Assembly (NCBI RefSeq): GCF_004683905.1
Contig: NZ_CP038438.1
Span: forward strand, 4,774,001 to 4,838,000
DNA from: Pseudomonas fluorescens
Lineage (GTDB): Bacteria; Pseudomonadota; Gammaproteobacteria; Pseudomonadales; Pseudomonadaceae
Direction: 5' to 3'
DNA length: 64,000 nucleotides
The translations under genes and the position numbers were made by a program. The notes beneath the pieces are model-generated. The model ran no database searches and was not told the origin of the DNA. It was given only the letters and a program-made list of their open reading frames with translations. Of this stretch, positions 46,400 through 54,891 are shown in pieces (the first letter of the stretch is position 1; the number at the start of each line of letters is the position of its first letter).

Positions 46400-47155
46400 A
46401 TGAATCTGCCTCCCCGTCAGCAGCAAATCCTCGAGCTGGTCCGCGAACGCGGCTATGTGAGCATCGAGGAAATGGCCACGCTGTTCGTTGTTACCCCGCA
46501 AACCATCCGCCGCGATATCAATCAGCTCGCGGAAGCCAATCTGTTGCGTCGCTACCATGGCGGCGCGGCCTATGATTCCAGCGTCGAAAACACCGCCTAT
46601 GCGATGCGCGCCGACCAGATGCGCGACGAAAAACAACGCATTGGCGAAGCCATCGCCGCGCAGATCCCCGATCACGCCTCGCTGTTCATCAACATCGGCA
46701 CCACCACCGAATCGATTGCCCGCGCCCTGCTCAATCACAACCATCTGAAGATCATCACCAACAACCTGCACGTCGCCTCGATGCTCAGTGCCAAGGATGA
46801 TTTCGATGTGCTGCTGACCGGCGGCAACGTGCGCCGTGACGGTGGCGTGGTCGGTCAGGCGAGCGTGGACTTCATCAACCAGTTCAAGGTCGATTTCGCA
46901 CTGGTGGGTATCAGCGGCATCGACGAAGACGGTAGCCTGCTCGACTTCGATTATCAGGAAGTGCGCGTGTCGCAGGCGATCATCGCCAATGCGCGGCAGG
47001 TGATTCTGGCGGCGGACTCCAGCAAGTTCGGGCGTAACGCGATGATCCGCCTCGGTCCGATCAGCCTGATCGACTGCCTGGTGACCGATCAGCAGCCAGT
47101 GCCGGCACTCGCGCAACTGCTGAGCCAGCACAAGATTCGTCTGGAAGTCGTTTAA
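46400..47155 (+). CDS. glpR: Glycerol 3-phosphate repressor (DeoR family)
   Basis: 251 residues from the ATG at 46400, with AAAGGAAGC upstream. The N-terminal helix-turn-helix (MATLFVVTPQTIRRDINQL) and the DeoR effector domain (INIGTTTESIARALL, ALVGISGIDEDGSLLDFDYQE) are typical. It should repress glpF/K/D in the absence of glycerol 3-phosphate; operator-like sequences lie before glpD and, more weakly, before glpF. Confidence 0.94.
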   Translation: MNLPPRQQQILELVRERGYVSIEEMATLFVVTPQTIRRDINQLAEANLLRRYHGGAAYDSSVENTAYAMRADQMRDEKQRIGEAIAAQIPDHASLFINIGTTTESIARALLNHNHLKIITNNLHVASMLSAKDDFDVLLTGGNVRRDGGVVGQASVDFINQFKVDFALVGISGIDEDGSLLDFDYQEVRVSQAIIANARQVILAADSSKFGRNAMIRLGPISLIDCLVTDQQPVPALAQLLSQHKIRLEVV

Positions 47156-47170
47156 ATCCGTTCAACATCC

Positions 47171-47306
47171 CCTGTGGCGAGGGGATTTATCCCCGATGGG
47201 CTGCGAAGCAGTCCTAAAACCACCCAATGCGGTGTGCCTGAGACTCCACGGTAGTTGATTGAGGGGCCGCTACGCGGCCCATCGGGGATAAATCCCCTCG
47301 CCACAA
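47171..47306. repeat. REP-type inverted repeat pair (GTGGCGAGGGGATTTATCCC family)
   Basis: CCTGTGGCGAGGGGATTTAT at 47171 is mirrored by ATCGGGGATAAATCCCCTCG...CCACA at 47280-47305. It lies between glpR and glpD, upstream of the glpD operators. Confidence 0.9.
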
Positions 47307-47409
47307 AGATCATCTCCACCTCAATAATGTTCGAAAATTTTCTTTTAGCCGCCCTTCGATGAGTTTTTTCAATCGAACGCGACTGGCTGCGCGCGTCTTT
47401 ATGGGCTAC

Positions 47410-47429
47410 CATTTTCGCAAATGAACATT
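47410..47429. promoter_or_regulatory. GlpR operator before glpD
   Basis: CATTTTCGCAAATGAACATT matches the E. coli GlpR consensus (WATKTTCGWTAWCGAAMATW) at 16 of 20 positions. An adjoining palindrome GAACATTTATGTTC (47423-47436) and another AATGTTCGA half-site at 47326-47334 suggest several GlpR contacts. It is 49-68 bases upstream of the glpD start codon. Confidence 0.6.
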
Positions 47430-47477
47430 TATGTTCGATTTCCAAGACAGAAAATCAAAAGAGCCCGAGGCCAGCCG

Positions 47478-49013
47478 ATGTCCACATCTACCTTGCGTAC
47501 GCCCCCTATCTCCGAGATCTACGACGTTGCCGTAATTGGCGGCGGGATCAATGGCGTAGGGATCGCAGCGGATGCCGCCGGTCGCGGTCTCTCGGTGTTC
47601 CTTTGCGAAAAGGACGACCTGGCCAGCCACACCTCATCGGCCAGCAGCAAGCTGATCCACGGTGGCCTGCGCTACCTCGAACATTATGAATTCCGTCTGG
47701 TGCGTGAAGCGCTGGCCGAGCGCGAAGTGCTGCTGGCCAAGGCGCCGCACATCGTCAAGCCGATGCGTTTTGTGCTGCCGCACCGCCCGCACCTGCGTCC
47801 GGCGTGGATGATCCGCGCCGGCCTGTTCCTTTATGACAACCTCGGCAAGCGCGAAAAACTGCCAGGTTCGAAAAGCCTGAAGTTCGGTGCCGACAGCGCG
47901 CTGAAAAGCGAAATCACCAAGGGCTTCGAATACTCCGATTGCTGGGTCGATGACGCCCGCCTCGTCGTTCTGAACGCCATGGCCGCCCGGGAAAAAGGTG
48001 CCCACGTACACACCCAGACCCGTTGCGTCAGCGCCCGCCGCGCCAAGGGCCTGTGGCACCTGAATCTGGAACGCGCCGACGGCAGCCTGTTTTCGATCAC
48101 TGCCAAAGCCTTGGTGAACGCCGCCGGCCCGTGGGTCGCCAAGTTCATTCGTGACGACCTGAAAATGGAATCGCCGTACGGCATCCGCCTGATTCAGGGC
48201 AGCCACATCATCGTGCCGAAGCTGTACGAAGGCGATCACGCGCATATCCTGCAAAACGAAGATCAGCGCATCGTCTTCACCATTCCATACCTGAACCACT
48301 TCACCCTGATCGGCACCACCGACCGTGAATACACCGGCGATCCGGCGAAAGTGGCAATCACCGACGGCGAAACCGATTACCTGCTGAAAGTGGTCAACGC
48401 GCACTTCAAGAAGCAGATCAGCCGCGACGACATCCAGCACAGCTACTCGGGCGTGCGTCCACTGTGCAACGACGAATCCGACAACCCGTCCGCCGTGACC
48501 CGCGATTACACCCTGGCATTGTCTGGCGGTGGCGAAGAAGCACCGCTGCTGTCGGTGTTCGGCGGCAAACTGACCACCTACCGCAAACTCGCCGAGTCAG
48601 CGATGGCCCAGTTGATGCCGTACTTCACCCAGATGCGCCCGAGCTGGACCGCCACCGCGACCCTGCCCGGCGGCGAAGACATGACTACGCCGCAAGCCTT
48701 GAGCGCGCAGATCCGCGACAAGTTCGATTTCGTCCCGACCGAGATCGCCCGCCGCTGGGCCACCACCTATGGCAGCCGCACCTGGCGCATGCTCGAAGGC
48801 GTGGAAACCCTCGCCGACATGGGCGAACACATGGGTGGCGGGCTCTACACTCGCGAGGTCGATTACCTGTGCAGCGAAGAATGGGCCACCAGCGCCCACG
48901 ACATCCTGTGGCGCCGCAGCAAGCTGGGCCTGTTCACCACCCCGGCCGAGCAAGAGAAGCTGGCGGCCTACCTGGGCAAGGTCGAGCAGAACCGCAAGAT
49001 TGAAGCGGCGTGA
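47478..49013 (+). CDS. glpD: Aerobic glycerol 3-phosphate dehydrogenase
   Basis: 511 residues from the ATG at 47478 (MSTSTLRTPP), with CGAGG upstream; the longer frame overlaps the operator region and is not used. The FAD motif VIGGGINGVGIAADAAGRGL opens the fold and SSKLIHGGLRYLEH is the family signature. It is membrane-associated and oxidises glycerol 3-phosphate to DHAP, feeding electrons to quinone. Under likely GlpR control. Confidence 0.97.
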   Translation: MSTSTLRTPPISEIYDVAVIGGGINGVGIAADAAGRGLSVFLCEKDDLASHTSSASSKLIHGGLRYLEHYEFRLVREALAEREVLLAKAPHIVKPMRFVLPHRPHLRPAWMIRAGLFLYDNLGKREKLPGSKSLKFGADSALKSEITKGFEYSDCWVDDARLVVLNAMAAREKGAHVHTQTRCVSARRAKGLWHLNLERADGSLFSITAKALVNAAGPWVAKFIRDDLKMESPYGIRLIQGSHIIVPKLYEGDHAHILQNEDQRIVFTIPYLNHFTLIGTTDREYTGDPAKVAITDGETDYLLKVVNAHFKKQISRDDIQHSYSGVRPLCNDESDNPSAVTRDYTLALSGGGEEAPLLSVFGGKLTTYRKLAESAMAQLMPYFTQMRPSWTATATLPGGEDMTTPQALSAQIRDKFDFVPTEIARRWATTYGSRTWRMLEGVETLADMGEHMGGGLYTREVDYLCSEEWATSAHDILWRRSKLGLFTTPAEQEKLAAYLGKVEQNRKIEAA

Positions 49014-49034
49014 TATGAACATCACTTAAAACGG

Positions 49035-49067
49035 AAGCCCCTGAATTGAGAGATTCAGGGGCTTTTT
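49035..49067 (+). terminator. glpD terminator
   Basis: A 12-bp stem (AAGCCCCTGAAT / ATTCAGGGGCTT) with a 6-base loop and a TTTTT tract, 22 bases after the glpD stop. Confidence 0.93.
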
Positions 49068-49097
49068 GCTGCGTGACTTACTTTGCCTGCCACTAAC

Positions 49098-49204
49098 CCT
49101 GTGGCGAGGGGATTTATCCCCGATGGACTGCGAAGCGGTCCTCGCCTTTGCGCTGAAAGAAGGCCGCTTCGCGACCTATCGGGGATAAATCCCCTCGCCA
49201 CAAG
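49098..49204. repeat. REP-type inverted repeat pair (GTGGCGAGGGGATTTATCCC family)
   Basis: CCCTGTGGCGAGGGGATTTA on the left and ATCGGGGATAAATCCCCTCG...CCACAAGG on the right, with inner GCGAAGCGGTC / GGCCGCTTCGC. It separates glpD from the aat promoter region. Confidence 0.92.
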
Positions 49205-49253
49205 GGAATGTGGGCTCGAACGATCATCAATATGAGGGCAGCGATTAAAAGAT

Positions 49254-49300
49254 CGTTCGGATTTCCGAACGCGACCTCCCGGTCGATTCGGATAACCGGA
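49254..49300. promoter_or_regulatory. Two AauR-type upstream activator sites for aatJ
   Basis: CGTTCGG-ATTT-CCGAACG (49254-49271) is a perfect 7-4-7 palindrome and GATTCGG-ATAA-CCGGATC (about 49285-49302) is a second copy with one mismatch. Both fit TTCGGN4CCGAA, the activator site I recall for AauR in P. putida. They lie about 75-120 bases upstream of the sigma-54 core promoter, the normal place for enhancer sites. Confidence 0.75.
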
Positions 49301-49376
49301 TCAGTTTCATCGAAAAACACCGACACAAAACTTTAATCACCTTATAAATCAAGCCATTAGCCACTATCGACTGCTC

Positions 49377-49392
49377 TGGCACGACTCATGCT
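49377..49392 (+). promoter_or_regulatory. Sigma-54 promoter of the aat operon
   Basis: TGGCACGACTCATGCT has the -24 GG and -12 GC with exactly 10 bases between them, close to TGGCACGN4TTGCW. Transcription should start near 49403, giving a leader of about 105 bases before aatJ. It agrees with AauR, coded downstream, being a sigma-54 activator. Confidence 0.8.
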
Positions 49393-49507
49393 CTACACTC
49401 TCTCGACGAATGCCTGCCGTGCCAACACTTCAGGAGCCGTCAGGCATTCGAAGCACAAAAGGGCCGACGAACTGGCCCCATAAAAAAAACAATTCGAGGA
49501 AAATTTG

Positions 49508-50434
49508 ATGCGCATCGTTCCCCATATCCTGGGCGCAGCCATTGCGGCCGCTCTGATCAGCACGCCAGTTTTCGCCGCCGAACTCACCGGCACCCTGAAG
49601 AAAATCAACGATTCCGGCACCATCACCCTCGCTCACCGCGACAGTTCCATTCCGTTTTCCTACATCGCGGATGCTTCCGGCAAGCCAGTGGGCTACTCCC
49701 ACGACATTCAAGTGGCCATCGTTGAAGCCCTGAAAAAAGACCTGAACAAGCCAGACCTGCAGGTCAAATACAACCTGGTGACCTCGCAAACCCGTATCCC
49801 GCTGATCCAGAACGGCACCGCGGATATCGAGTGCGGTTCCACCACCAACAACGCCGAACGCGCCCAGCAAGTCGACTTCACCGTCAACATCTTCGAAATC
49901 GGCACCCGCCTGCTGGTCAAGAAAGACAAGGATGGCAACCCGTCCTACAAAGACTTTGCCGACCTCAAAGGCAAAAACGTCGTAACCACCGCCGGTACCA
50001 CGTCCGAGCGCATCATCAAAGCGATGAACGCCGACAAGCAGATGGGCATGAACATCATCTCCGCCAAGGACCACGGCGAATCCTTCAACATGCTGGAAAG
50101 CGGCCGCGCCGTTGCCTTCATGATGGACGACGCCCTGCTGGCCGGCGAAGAAGCCAAGGCGAAGAAGCCGGACGACTGGGTCATCACCGGTACTCCGCAA
50201 TCGTTCGAAGCCTACGCGTGCATGGTTCGCAAAGACGACCCGGCCTTCAAGAAGGCTGTGGATGACGCCATCGTCGGCCTGTACAAATCCGGCAAGATCA
50301 ACGAGATCTACAAGAAGTGGTTCGAAACCGCGATTCCGCCAAAGGGCCTGAACCTCAACTTCCCGATGAGCGACAAGGTCAAGGAACTGATCGCCAACCC
50401 GAGCGACAAGCCGGCGCCTGACGTAAAAATCTGA
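49508..50434 (+). CDS. aatJ: Glutamate/aspartate ABC transporter, periplasmic binding protein
   Basis: 308 residues from the ATG at 49508, with GAGGAAAA upstream. A Sec signal peptide (residues 1-22, ending VFAAE) is followed by a type 2 periplasmic binding fold with ITLAHRDSSIPFSY and ADIECGSTTNNAERA, the usual features of GltI/AatJ. It captures acidic amino acids (and probably glutamine/asparagine more weakly) for AatQMP. It is the first gene of the sigma-54-driven operon; a hairpin after its stop may limit read-through. Confidence 0.93.
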   Translation: MRIVPHILGAAIAAALISTPVFAAELTGTLKKINDSGTITLAHRDSSIPFSYIADASGKPVGYSHDIQVAIVEALKKDLNKPDLQVKYNLVTSQTRIPLIQNGTADIECGSTTNNAERAQQVDFTVNIFEIGTRLLVKKDKDGNPSYKDFADLKGKNVVTTAGTTSERIIKAMNADKQMGMNIISAKDHGESFNMLESGRAVAFMMDDALLAGEEAKAKKPDDWVITGTPQSFEAYACMVRKDDPAFKKAVDDAIVGLYKSGKINEIYKKWFETAIPPKGLNLNFPMSDKVKELIANPSDKPAPDVKI

Positions 50435-50453
50435 TTCCTGACTAACCTTATCC

Positions 50454-50478
50454 CCTGAGGGAGCCACCCTCCCTCAGG
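50454..50478 (+). promoter_or_regulatory. Stem-loop after aatJ without a T-tract
   Basis: A perfect 10-bp stem (CCTGAGGGAG / CTCCCTCAGG) with a 5-base loop sits 20 bases after the aatJ stop. No U-run follows, so it is more likely an RNA-stability or partial-attenuation element that keeps binding-protein mRNA more abundant than aatQMP mRNA. Confidence 0.5.
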
Positions 50479-50624
50479 CGTCTGTTACCTGCTGGTTTTA
50501 CAGTGGAACACTCGACCTGGCGGTTTTCGAGCCGATCGCGTGTGCCCGGCGTTCAACGTCGGACGGGAAAGGATCTTCCCCAAGCGGGTGCTTGTACATC
50601 GATCGATTTCGAGGGGAGACCCTA

Positions 50625-51371
50625 ATGAATTACAACTGGGACTGGGGCGTGTTCTTCAAGTCCACCGGCGTGGGCAGCGAGACTTATCTCGACTGGTACA
50701 TCGCCGGCCTGGGCTGGACCATTGCCATCGCCATCGTGGCATGGATCATCGCCTTGCTGCTGGGCTCCATTCTGGGGGTCATGCGCACGGTGCCGAACCG
50801 CCTCGTATCGGGCATCGCGACCTGCTACGTCGAACTGTTTCGCAACGTGCCGCTGCTGGTGCAGCTGTTCATCTGGTACTTCCTGGTGCCCGATCTGCTG
50901 CCGCAAAACCTGCAGGACTGGTACAAGCAGGATCTGAACCCGACCACCTCGGCCTACCTGAGCGTGGTCGTGTGCCTGGGTCTGTTCACCGCCGCCCGGG
51001 TCTGCGAGCAAGTGCGCACCGGCATCCAGGCGTTGCCACGCGGCCAGGAATCCGCCGCCCGCGCCATGGGTTTCAAGCTGCCGCAAATCTATTGGAACGT
51101 GCTGCTGCCCCAGGCCTACCGCATCATCATTCCGCCGCTGACCTCGGAATTCCTCAACGTGTTCAAGAACTCCTCCGTGGCGTCCTTGATCGGCCTGATG
51201 GAACTGCTGGCGCAAACCAAACAGACCGCCGAGTTCTCGGCCAACCTGTTTGAAGCCTTCACCCTGGCCACGCTGATCTACTTCACCCTGAACATGAGCC
51301 TGATGTTGCTGATGCGCATGGTCGAGAAGAAAGTCGCAGTGCCCGGCCTGATCTCCGTGGGGGGTAAATAA
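50625..51371 (+). CDS. aatQ: Glutamate/aspartate ABC transporter permease AatQ
   Basis: 248 residues from the ATG at 50625, with GAGGGGAGACC upstream. Four or five membrane helices and the EAA loop (RAMGFKLPQIYWNVLLPQAYRIIIPP region) identify a polar amino acid permease (GltJ type). It is 190 bases downstream of aatJ and overlaps aatM by one base. It forms a heterodimer with AatM in the inner membrane. Confidence 0.92.
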   Translation: MNYNWDWGVFFKSTGVGSETYLDWYIAGLGWTIAIAIVAWIIALLLGSILGVMRTVPNRLVSGIATCYVELFRNVPLLVQLFIWYFLVPDLLPQNLQDWYKQDLNPTTSAYLSVVVCLGLFTAARVCEQVRTGIQALPRGQESAARAMGFKLPQIYWNVLLPQAYRIIIPPLTSEFLNVFKNSSVASLIGLMELLAQTKQTAEFSANLFEAFTLATLIYFTLNMSLMLLMRMVEKKVAVPGLISVGGK

Positions 51372-52042
51372 TGGACTTCGATTTCAGCGGCATCATCCCC
51401 GCGATCCCGGGCCTGTGGAACGGCATGGTCATGACCTTGCAACTGATGGTCATGGGCGTGATCGGCGGCATCGTGCTGGGGACGATCCTCGCGCTGATGC
51501 GCCTGTCGTCGAGCAAACTGCTGTCGCGCGTTGCCGGCGCCTACGTGAACTACTTCCGCTCGATCCCGCTGCTGCTGGTGATCACCTGGTTCTACCTGGC
51601 GGTGCCGTTCGTGCTGCGCTGGATCACCGGCGAAGACACCCCGATCGGCGCGTTCACCTCCTGCGTCGTGGCTTTCATGATGTTCGAAGCCGCGTACTTC
51701 TGTGAGATCGTCCGGGCTGGCGTGCAGTCGATCCCCAAAGGCCAGATGGCCGCCGCGCAAGCGATGGGCATGACCTATGGCCAGACCATGCGGCTGATCA
51801 TCCTGCCCCAGGCGTTCCGCAAGATGACCCCGTTGCTGCTGCAACAGTCGATCATCCTGTTCCAGGACACCTCGCTGGTCTACACCGTGGGCCTGGTGGA
51901 CTTCCTCAACTCCGCCCGCTCCAGCGGCGACATCATCGGTCGTTCCAACGAGTTCCTGATCTTTGCCGGTGTCGTCTACTTCATCATCAGCTTTTCCGCC
52001 TCGCTGCTGGTCAAGCGTCTGCAAAAAAGGTTTGCCGTATGA
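51371..52042 (+). CDS. aatM: Glutamate/aspartate ABC transporter permease AatM
   Basis: 223 residues, GltK type. The EAA-loop segment is AQAMGMTYGQTMRLIILPQAFRK. The ATG shares its first base with the aatQ stop (TAATG), and the gene overlaps aatP by four bases, so the three are tightly coupled. Confidence 0.92.
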   Translation: MDFDFSGIIPAIPGLWNGMVMTLQLMVMGVIGGIVLGTILALMRLSSSKLLSRVAGAYVNYFRSIPLLLVITWFYLAVPFVLRWITGEDTPIGAFTSCVVAFMMFEAAYFCEIVRAGVQSIPKGQMAAAQAMGMTYGQTMRLIILPQAFRKMTPLLLQQSIILFQDTSLVYTVGLVDFLNSARSSGDIIGRSNEFLIFAGVVYFIISFSASLLVKRLQKRFAV

Positions 52043-52773
52043 TCTCCATCAAGAACATCAACAAGTGGTATGGCGACTTCCAGGTGCTGACTGATTGCAG
52101 CACCGAGGTCAAAAAAGGCGAAGTGATCGTGGTCTGCGGCCCGTCGGGTTCGGGCAAGTCGACCCTGATCAAGTGCGTCAACGCGCTGGAGCCGTTCCAG
52201 AAAGGCGACATCGTCGTCGACGGCACCTCGATTGCCGACTCCAAGACCAACCTGCCGAAACTGCGCTCGCGCGTCGGTATGGTGTTCCAGCATTTCGAGC
52301 TGTTCCCGCACCTGACCATCACCGAAAACCTGACCATCGCGCAGATCAAGGTGCTGGGCCGTAGCAAGGAAGAGGCGACCAAGAAAGGTCTGCAACTGCT
52401 GGAACGCGTCGGCTTGTCGGCGCATGCGCACAAGCACCCGGGGCAACTGTCCGGCGGTCAGCAGCAGCGTGTGGCGATTGCCCGTGCACTGGCCATGGAC
52501 CCGATCGTCATGCTGTTCGACGAACCGACCTCAGCGCTCGACCCGGAAATGGTCAACGAAGTGCTCGACGTGATGGTGCAACTGGCCCACGAAGGCATGA
52601 CCATGATGTGCGTGACCCACGAAATGGGCTTCGCGCGCAAAGTGGCTGACCGGGTGATCTTCATGGACGCCGGCAAGATCATCGAAGACTGCCCTAAAGA
52701 GGAGTTCTTCGGCGACATCAGCGCCCGCTCCGAACGCGCGCAGCACTTCCTCGAGAAAATCCTGCAGCACTAA
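52039..52773 (+). CDS. aatP: Glutamate/aspartate ABC transporter ATPase AatP
   Basis: 244 residues. Walker A GPSGSGKSTLIK, signature LSGGQQQRVAIARAL and Walker B VMLFDEPTSALDPE are complete. It powers AatQM. It overlaps aatM (ATGA) and is followed by a REP element. Confidence 0.95.
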   Translation: MISIKNINKWYGDFQVLTDCSTEVKKGEVIVVCGPSGSGKSTLIKCVNALEPFQKGDIVVDGTSIADSKTNLPKLRSRVGMVFQHFELFPHLTITENLTIAQIKVLGRSKEEATKKGLQLLERVGLSAHAHKHPGQLSGGQQQRVAIARALAMDPIVMLFDEPTSALDPEMVNEVLDVMVQLAHEGMTMMCVTHEMGFARKVADRVIFMDAGKIIEDCPKEEFFGDISARSERAQHFLEKILQH

Positions 52774-52790
52774 AAGCAACACACCGAACT

Positions 52791-52930
52791 CTGTGGCGAG
52801 GGCGCTTTGTGGCGAGGGGATTTATCCCCGATGGGCCGCGAAGCGACCCCAGCATTTCAAAATCAAACCGCATCTGCCGGTTTGACGACTGCTTCGCAGC
52901 CGATCGGGGATAAATCCCCTCGCCACAGGT
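52791..52930. repeat. REP-type inverted repeat pair with a partly duplicated left arm
   Basis: The left side reads CTGTGGCGAGGGCGCTTTGTGGCGAGGGGATTTA-like: the arm start GTGGCGAGG appears twice within 20 bases. The right arm ATCGGGGATAAATCCCCTCG...CCACAGG is normal. It lies between aatP and aauS. Confidence 0.88.
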
Positions 52931-52989
52931 TCCGCGCTCGAACAAACCAGGATGCTGTTAGCCACGCTGGTTGACCCAAGGCAACTGTG

Positions 52990-54891
52990 ATGAAATGCGA
53001 CCCCAATCTCTATCGCGCAGCGCCGCCATCACTTGCCGTGAAGCCCCGTCTGATTCGCCATCTGTTCCTGCCGCCGCTGATCATCATCCTGATGATCGGA
53101 CTGGGTTACATCGGCTTCTGGACCAGTGAACATTTCGGCATCCGCAGCCTCAGCGAAAACGGCCAGCGTCAGCTCGAACTGCACGCGCGTACCGTCGAAA
53201 GCGAGATCAGCAAATACACCTACCTGCCCAGCCTGCTGGAACTGGAAACCAGTGTCCCGCAACTGCTGGCCGACCCGACTCCGGAACACCGGCAAACGGT
53301 CAATGCTTACCTTGAAGGCCTGAACCGGCGCAGCCGCAGTCGGGCCATCTACGTCATGGACACCACCGGCCGCGTAATGGCCACCAGCAACTGGCGCGAC
53401 GTCGACAGTTATCTGGGGGAAGACCTGTCCTTTCGCGCCTATTTCCAGAACGCCGTGCGCGGCGAGCCCGGACGTTTCTACGGCATCGGCAGCACCAGCG
53501 GCGAGCCCGGTTACTACCTCGCCCATGGTCTGGAAGAACACGGCAAGATCATCGGCGTCGCCGTGGTCAAGGTGCGCCTCGAAGCGCTGGAAGAGCGCTG
53601 GCAACGCGCCCGCTTGGAAGCCTTCGTCAGCGACGAGAACGGCATCATCATTCTTTCCAGCGATCCGGCGCGGCGCCTGAAATCGGTGGTACCGCTGAGC
53701 GATGAAACCAAAGAGAAGCTCGCGCGCAGCCTGCAGTACTACTGGTTCCCGCTCAACGAACTGCAACCGCTGGCCCGCGAAACCCTGGCCGACGGTGTGG
53801 AGAAACTGACCTTCCCGGCCAACAGCGAACTGAGCGCCGATGACGACAGCATCAGCTATCTGGCGCAGACCCGGCCGCTGAGCGACACACCATGGAATTT
53901 CACCCTGCTCACACCGTTGCAGGACTTGCGCCGTGAAGCGATCAACCAAGGCATTCTGGTGGCCGTGGCCTTCGCCCTGGTGGCGTTCCTGCTGATCGCC
54001 TGGAACGAGCGGCGCAAGGTCATCGCCACGCGCCTCGCCGCCCGCGAAGCCTTGCAGGAAGCCAACAATCAACTGGAGCGTCGGATTACCGAACGCACCG
54101 GCGACCTGCGCGCCAGCAACGAACGGCTGAAGAGCCAGATCCGCGAACGGCGCCAGGCCGAAGAGACACTGCGTCGCGCTCAGGACGAACTGGTGCAGGC
54201 CGGCAAACTCGCGGCCATCGGCCAGATGTCGACCAGCATCGCCCACGAACTGAACCAGCCGCTGGCGGCGATGCGCACCCTGTCCGGCAACACCATTCGC
54301 TTTCTGGAACGCGGCCAGCTCGATGTCGCCAGCACCAACCTCAAGACCATCAACGACCTGATCGACCGCATGGGCCGGATTACCGCCAGCCTGCGCTCGT
54401 TCGCCCGGCGCGGCGACAACGAAGGCCAGGCCAACCTCGGCAAAGCGGTGGACGCGGCCCTGCAACTGCTCGGCGCGCGGGTCGAGAGCATAACGCTGCA
54501 ACTGCATCGTCAGTTCAGCGACGTACAGGTGCAGATCGACCAGACCCGCCTCGAACAGATTCTGGTCAACCTGATCGGCAACGCCCTCGACGCCATGCAG
54601 ACGCAACCTTCACCGCAGCTGTGGCTGGAAGGCGAAGAGTTCAACGGCAAATATCGCCTGCGGGTGCGCGACAACGGCCACGGGGTCGACGCCGAAGCAC
54701 GCAAGCATCTGTTCGAGCCGTTCTTCACCACCAAACCCGGCGAACAGGGTCTGGGCCTCGGCCTGACCCTCTCCGCCAGCCTCGCTGCCGCCACCGGCGG
54801 ACACCTGGGTGTCGAACACCCGGTCAGCGGTGGCACCACCTTCGTCCTCAGTTTACCGTTGGTAAGCCCTACTCCTGCCGAGCCAATATGA
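52990..54891 (+). CDS. aauS: Acidic amino acid sensor histidine kinase AauS (DctB type)
   Basis: 633 residues from the ATG at 52990 (a GTG three bases before is also possible). Membrane helices at about 26-46 and 316-336 enclose a tandem Cache-type periplasmic domain (DTTGRVMATSNWRDVDSY, GRFYGIGSTSGEPGYY). A coiled linker (about 360-400) leads to His419 in SIAHELNQPL and an ATPase domain with NLIGNALDAM, DNGHGVD and GLGLGLTLSAS. It should sense extracellular Glu/Asp and phosphorylate AauR. It overlaps aauR by four bases. Confidence 0.92.
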   Translation: MKCDPNLYRAAPPSLAVKPRLIRHLFLPPLIIILMIGLGYIGFWTSEHFGIRSLSENGQRQLELHARTVESEISKYTYLPSLLELETSVPQLLADPTPEHRQTVNAYLEGLNRRSRSRAIYVMDTTGRVMATSNWRDVDSYLGEDLSFRAYFQNAVRGEPGRFYGIGSTSGEPGYYLAHGLEEHGKIIGVAVVKVRLEALEERWQRARLEAFVSDENGIIILSSDPARRLKSVVPLSDETKEKLARSLQYYWFPLNELQPLARETLADGVEKLTFPANSELSADDDSISYLAQTRPLSDTPWNFTLLTPLQDLRREAINQGILVAVAFALVAFLLIAWNERRKVIATRLAAREALQEANNQLERRITERTGDLRASNERLKSQIRERRQAEETLRRAQDELVQAGKLAAIGQMSTSIAHELNQPLAAMRTLSGNTIRFLERGQLDVASTNLKTINDLIDRMGRITASLRSFARRGDNEGQANLGKAVDAALQLLGARVESITLQLHRQFSDVQVQIDQTRLEQILVNLIGNALDAMQTQPSPQLWLEGEEFNGKYRLRVRDNGHGVDAEARKHLFEPFFTTKPGEQGLGLGLTLSASLAAATGGHLGVEHPVSGGTTFVLSLPLVSPTPAEPI

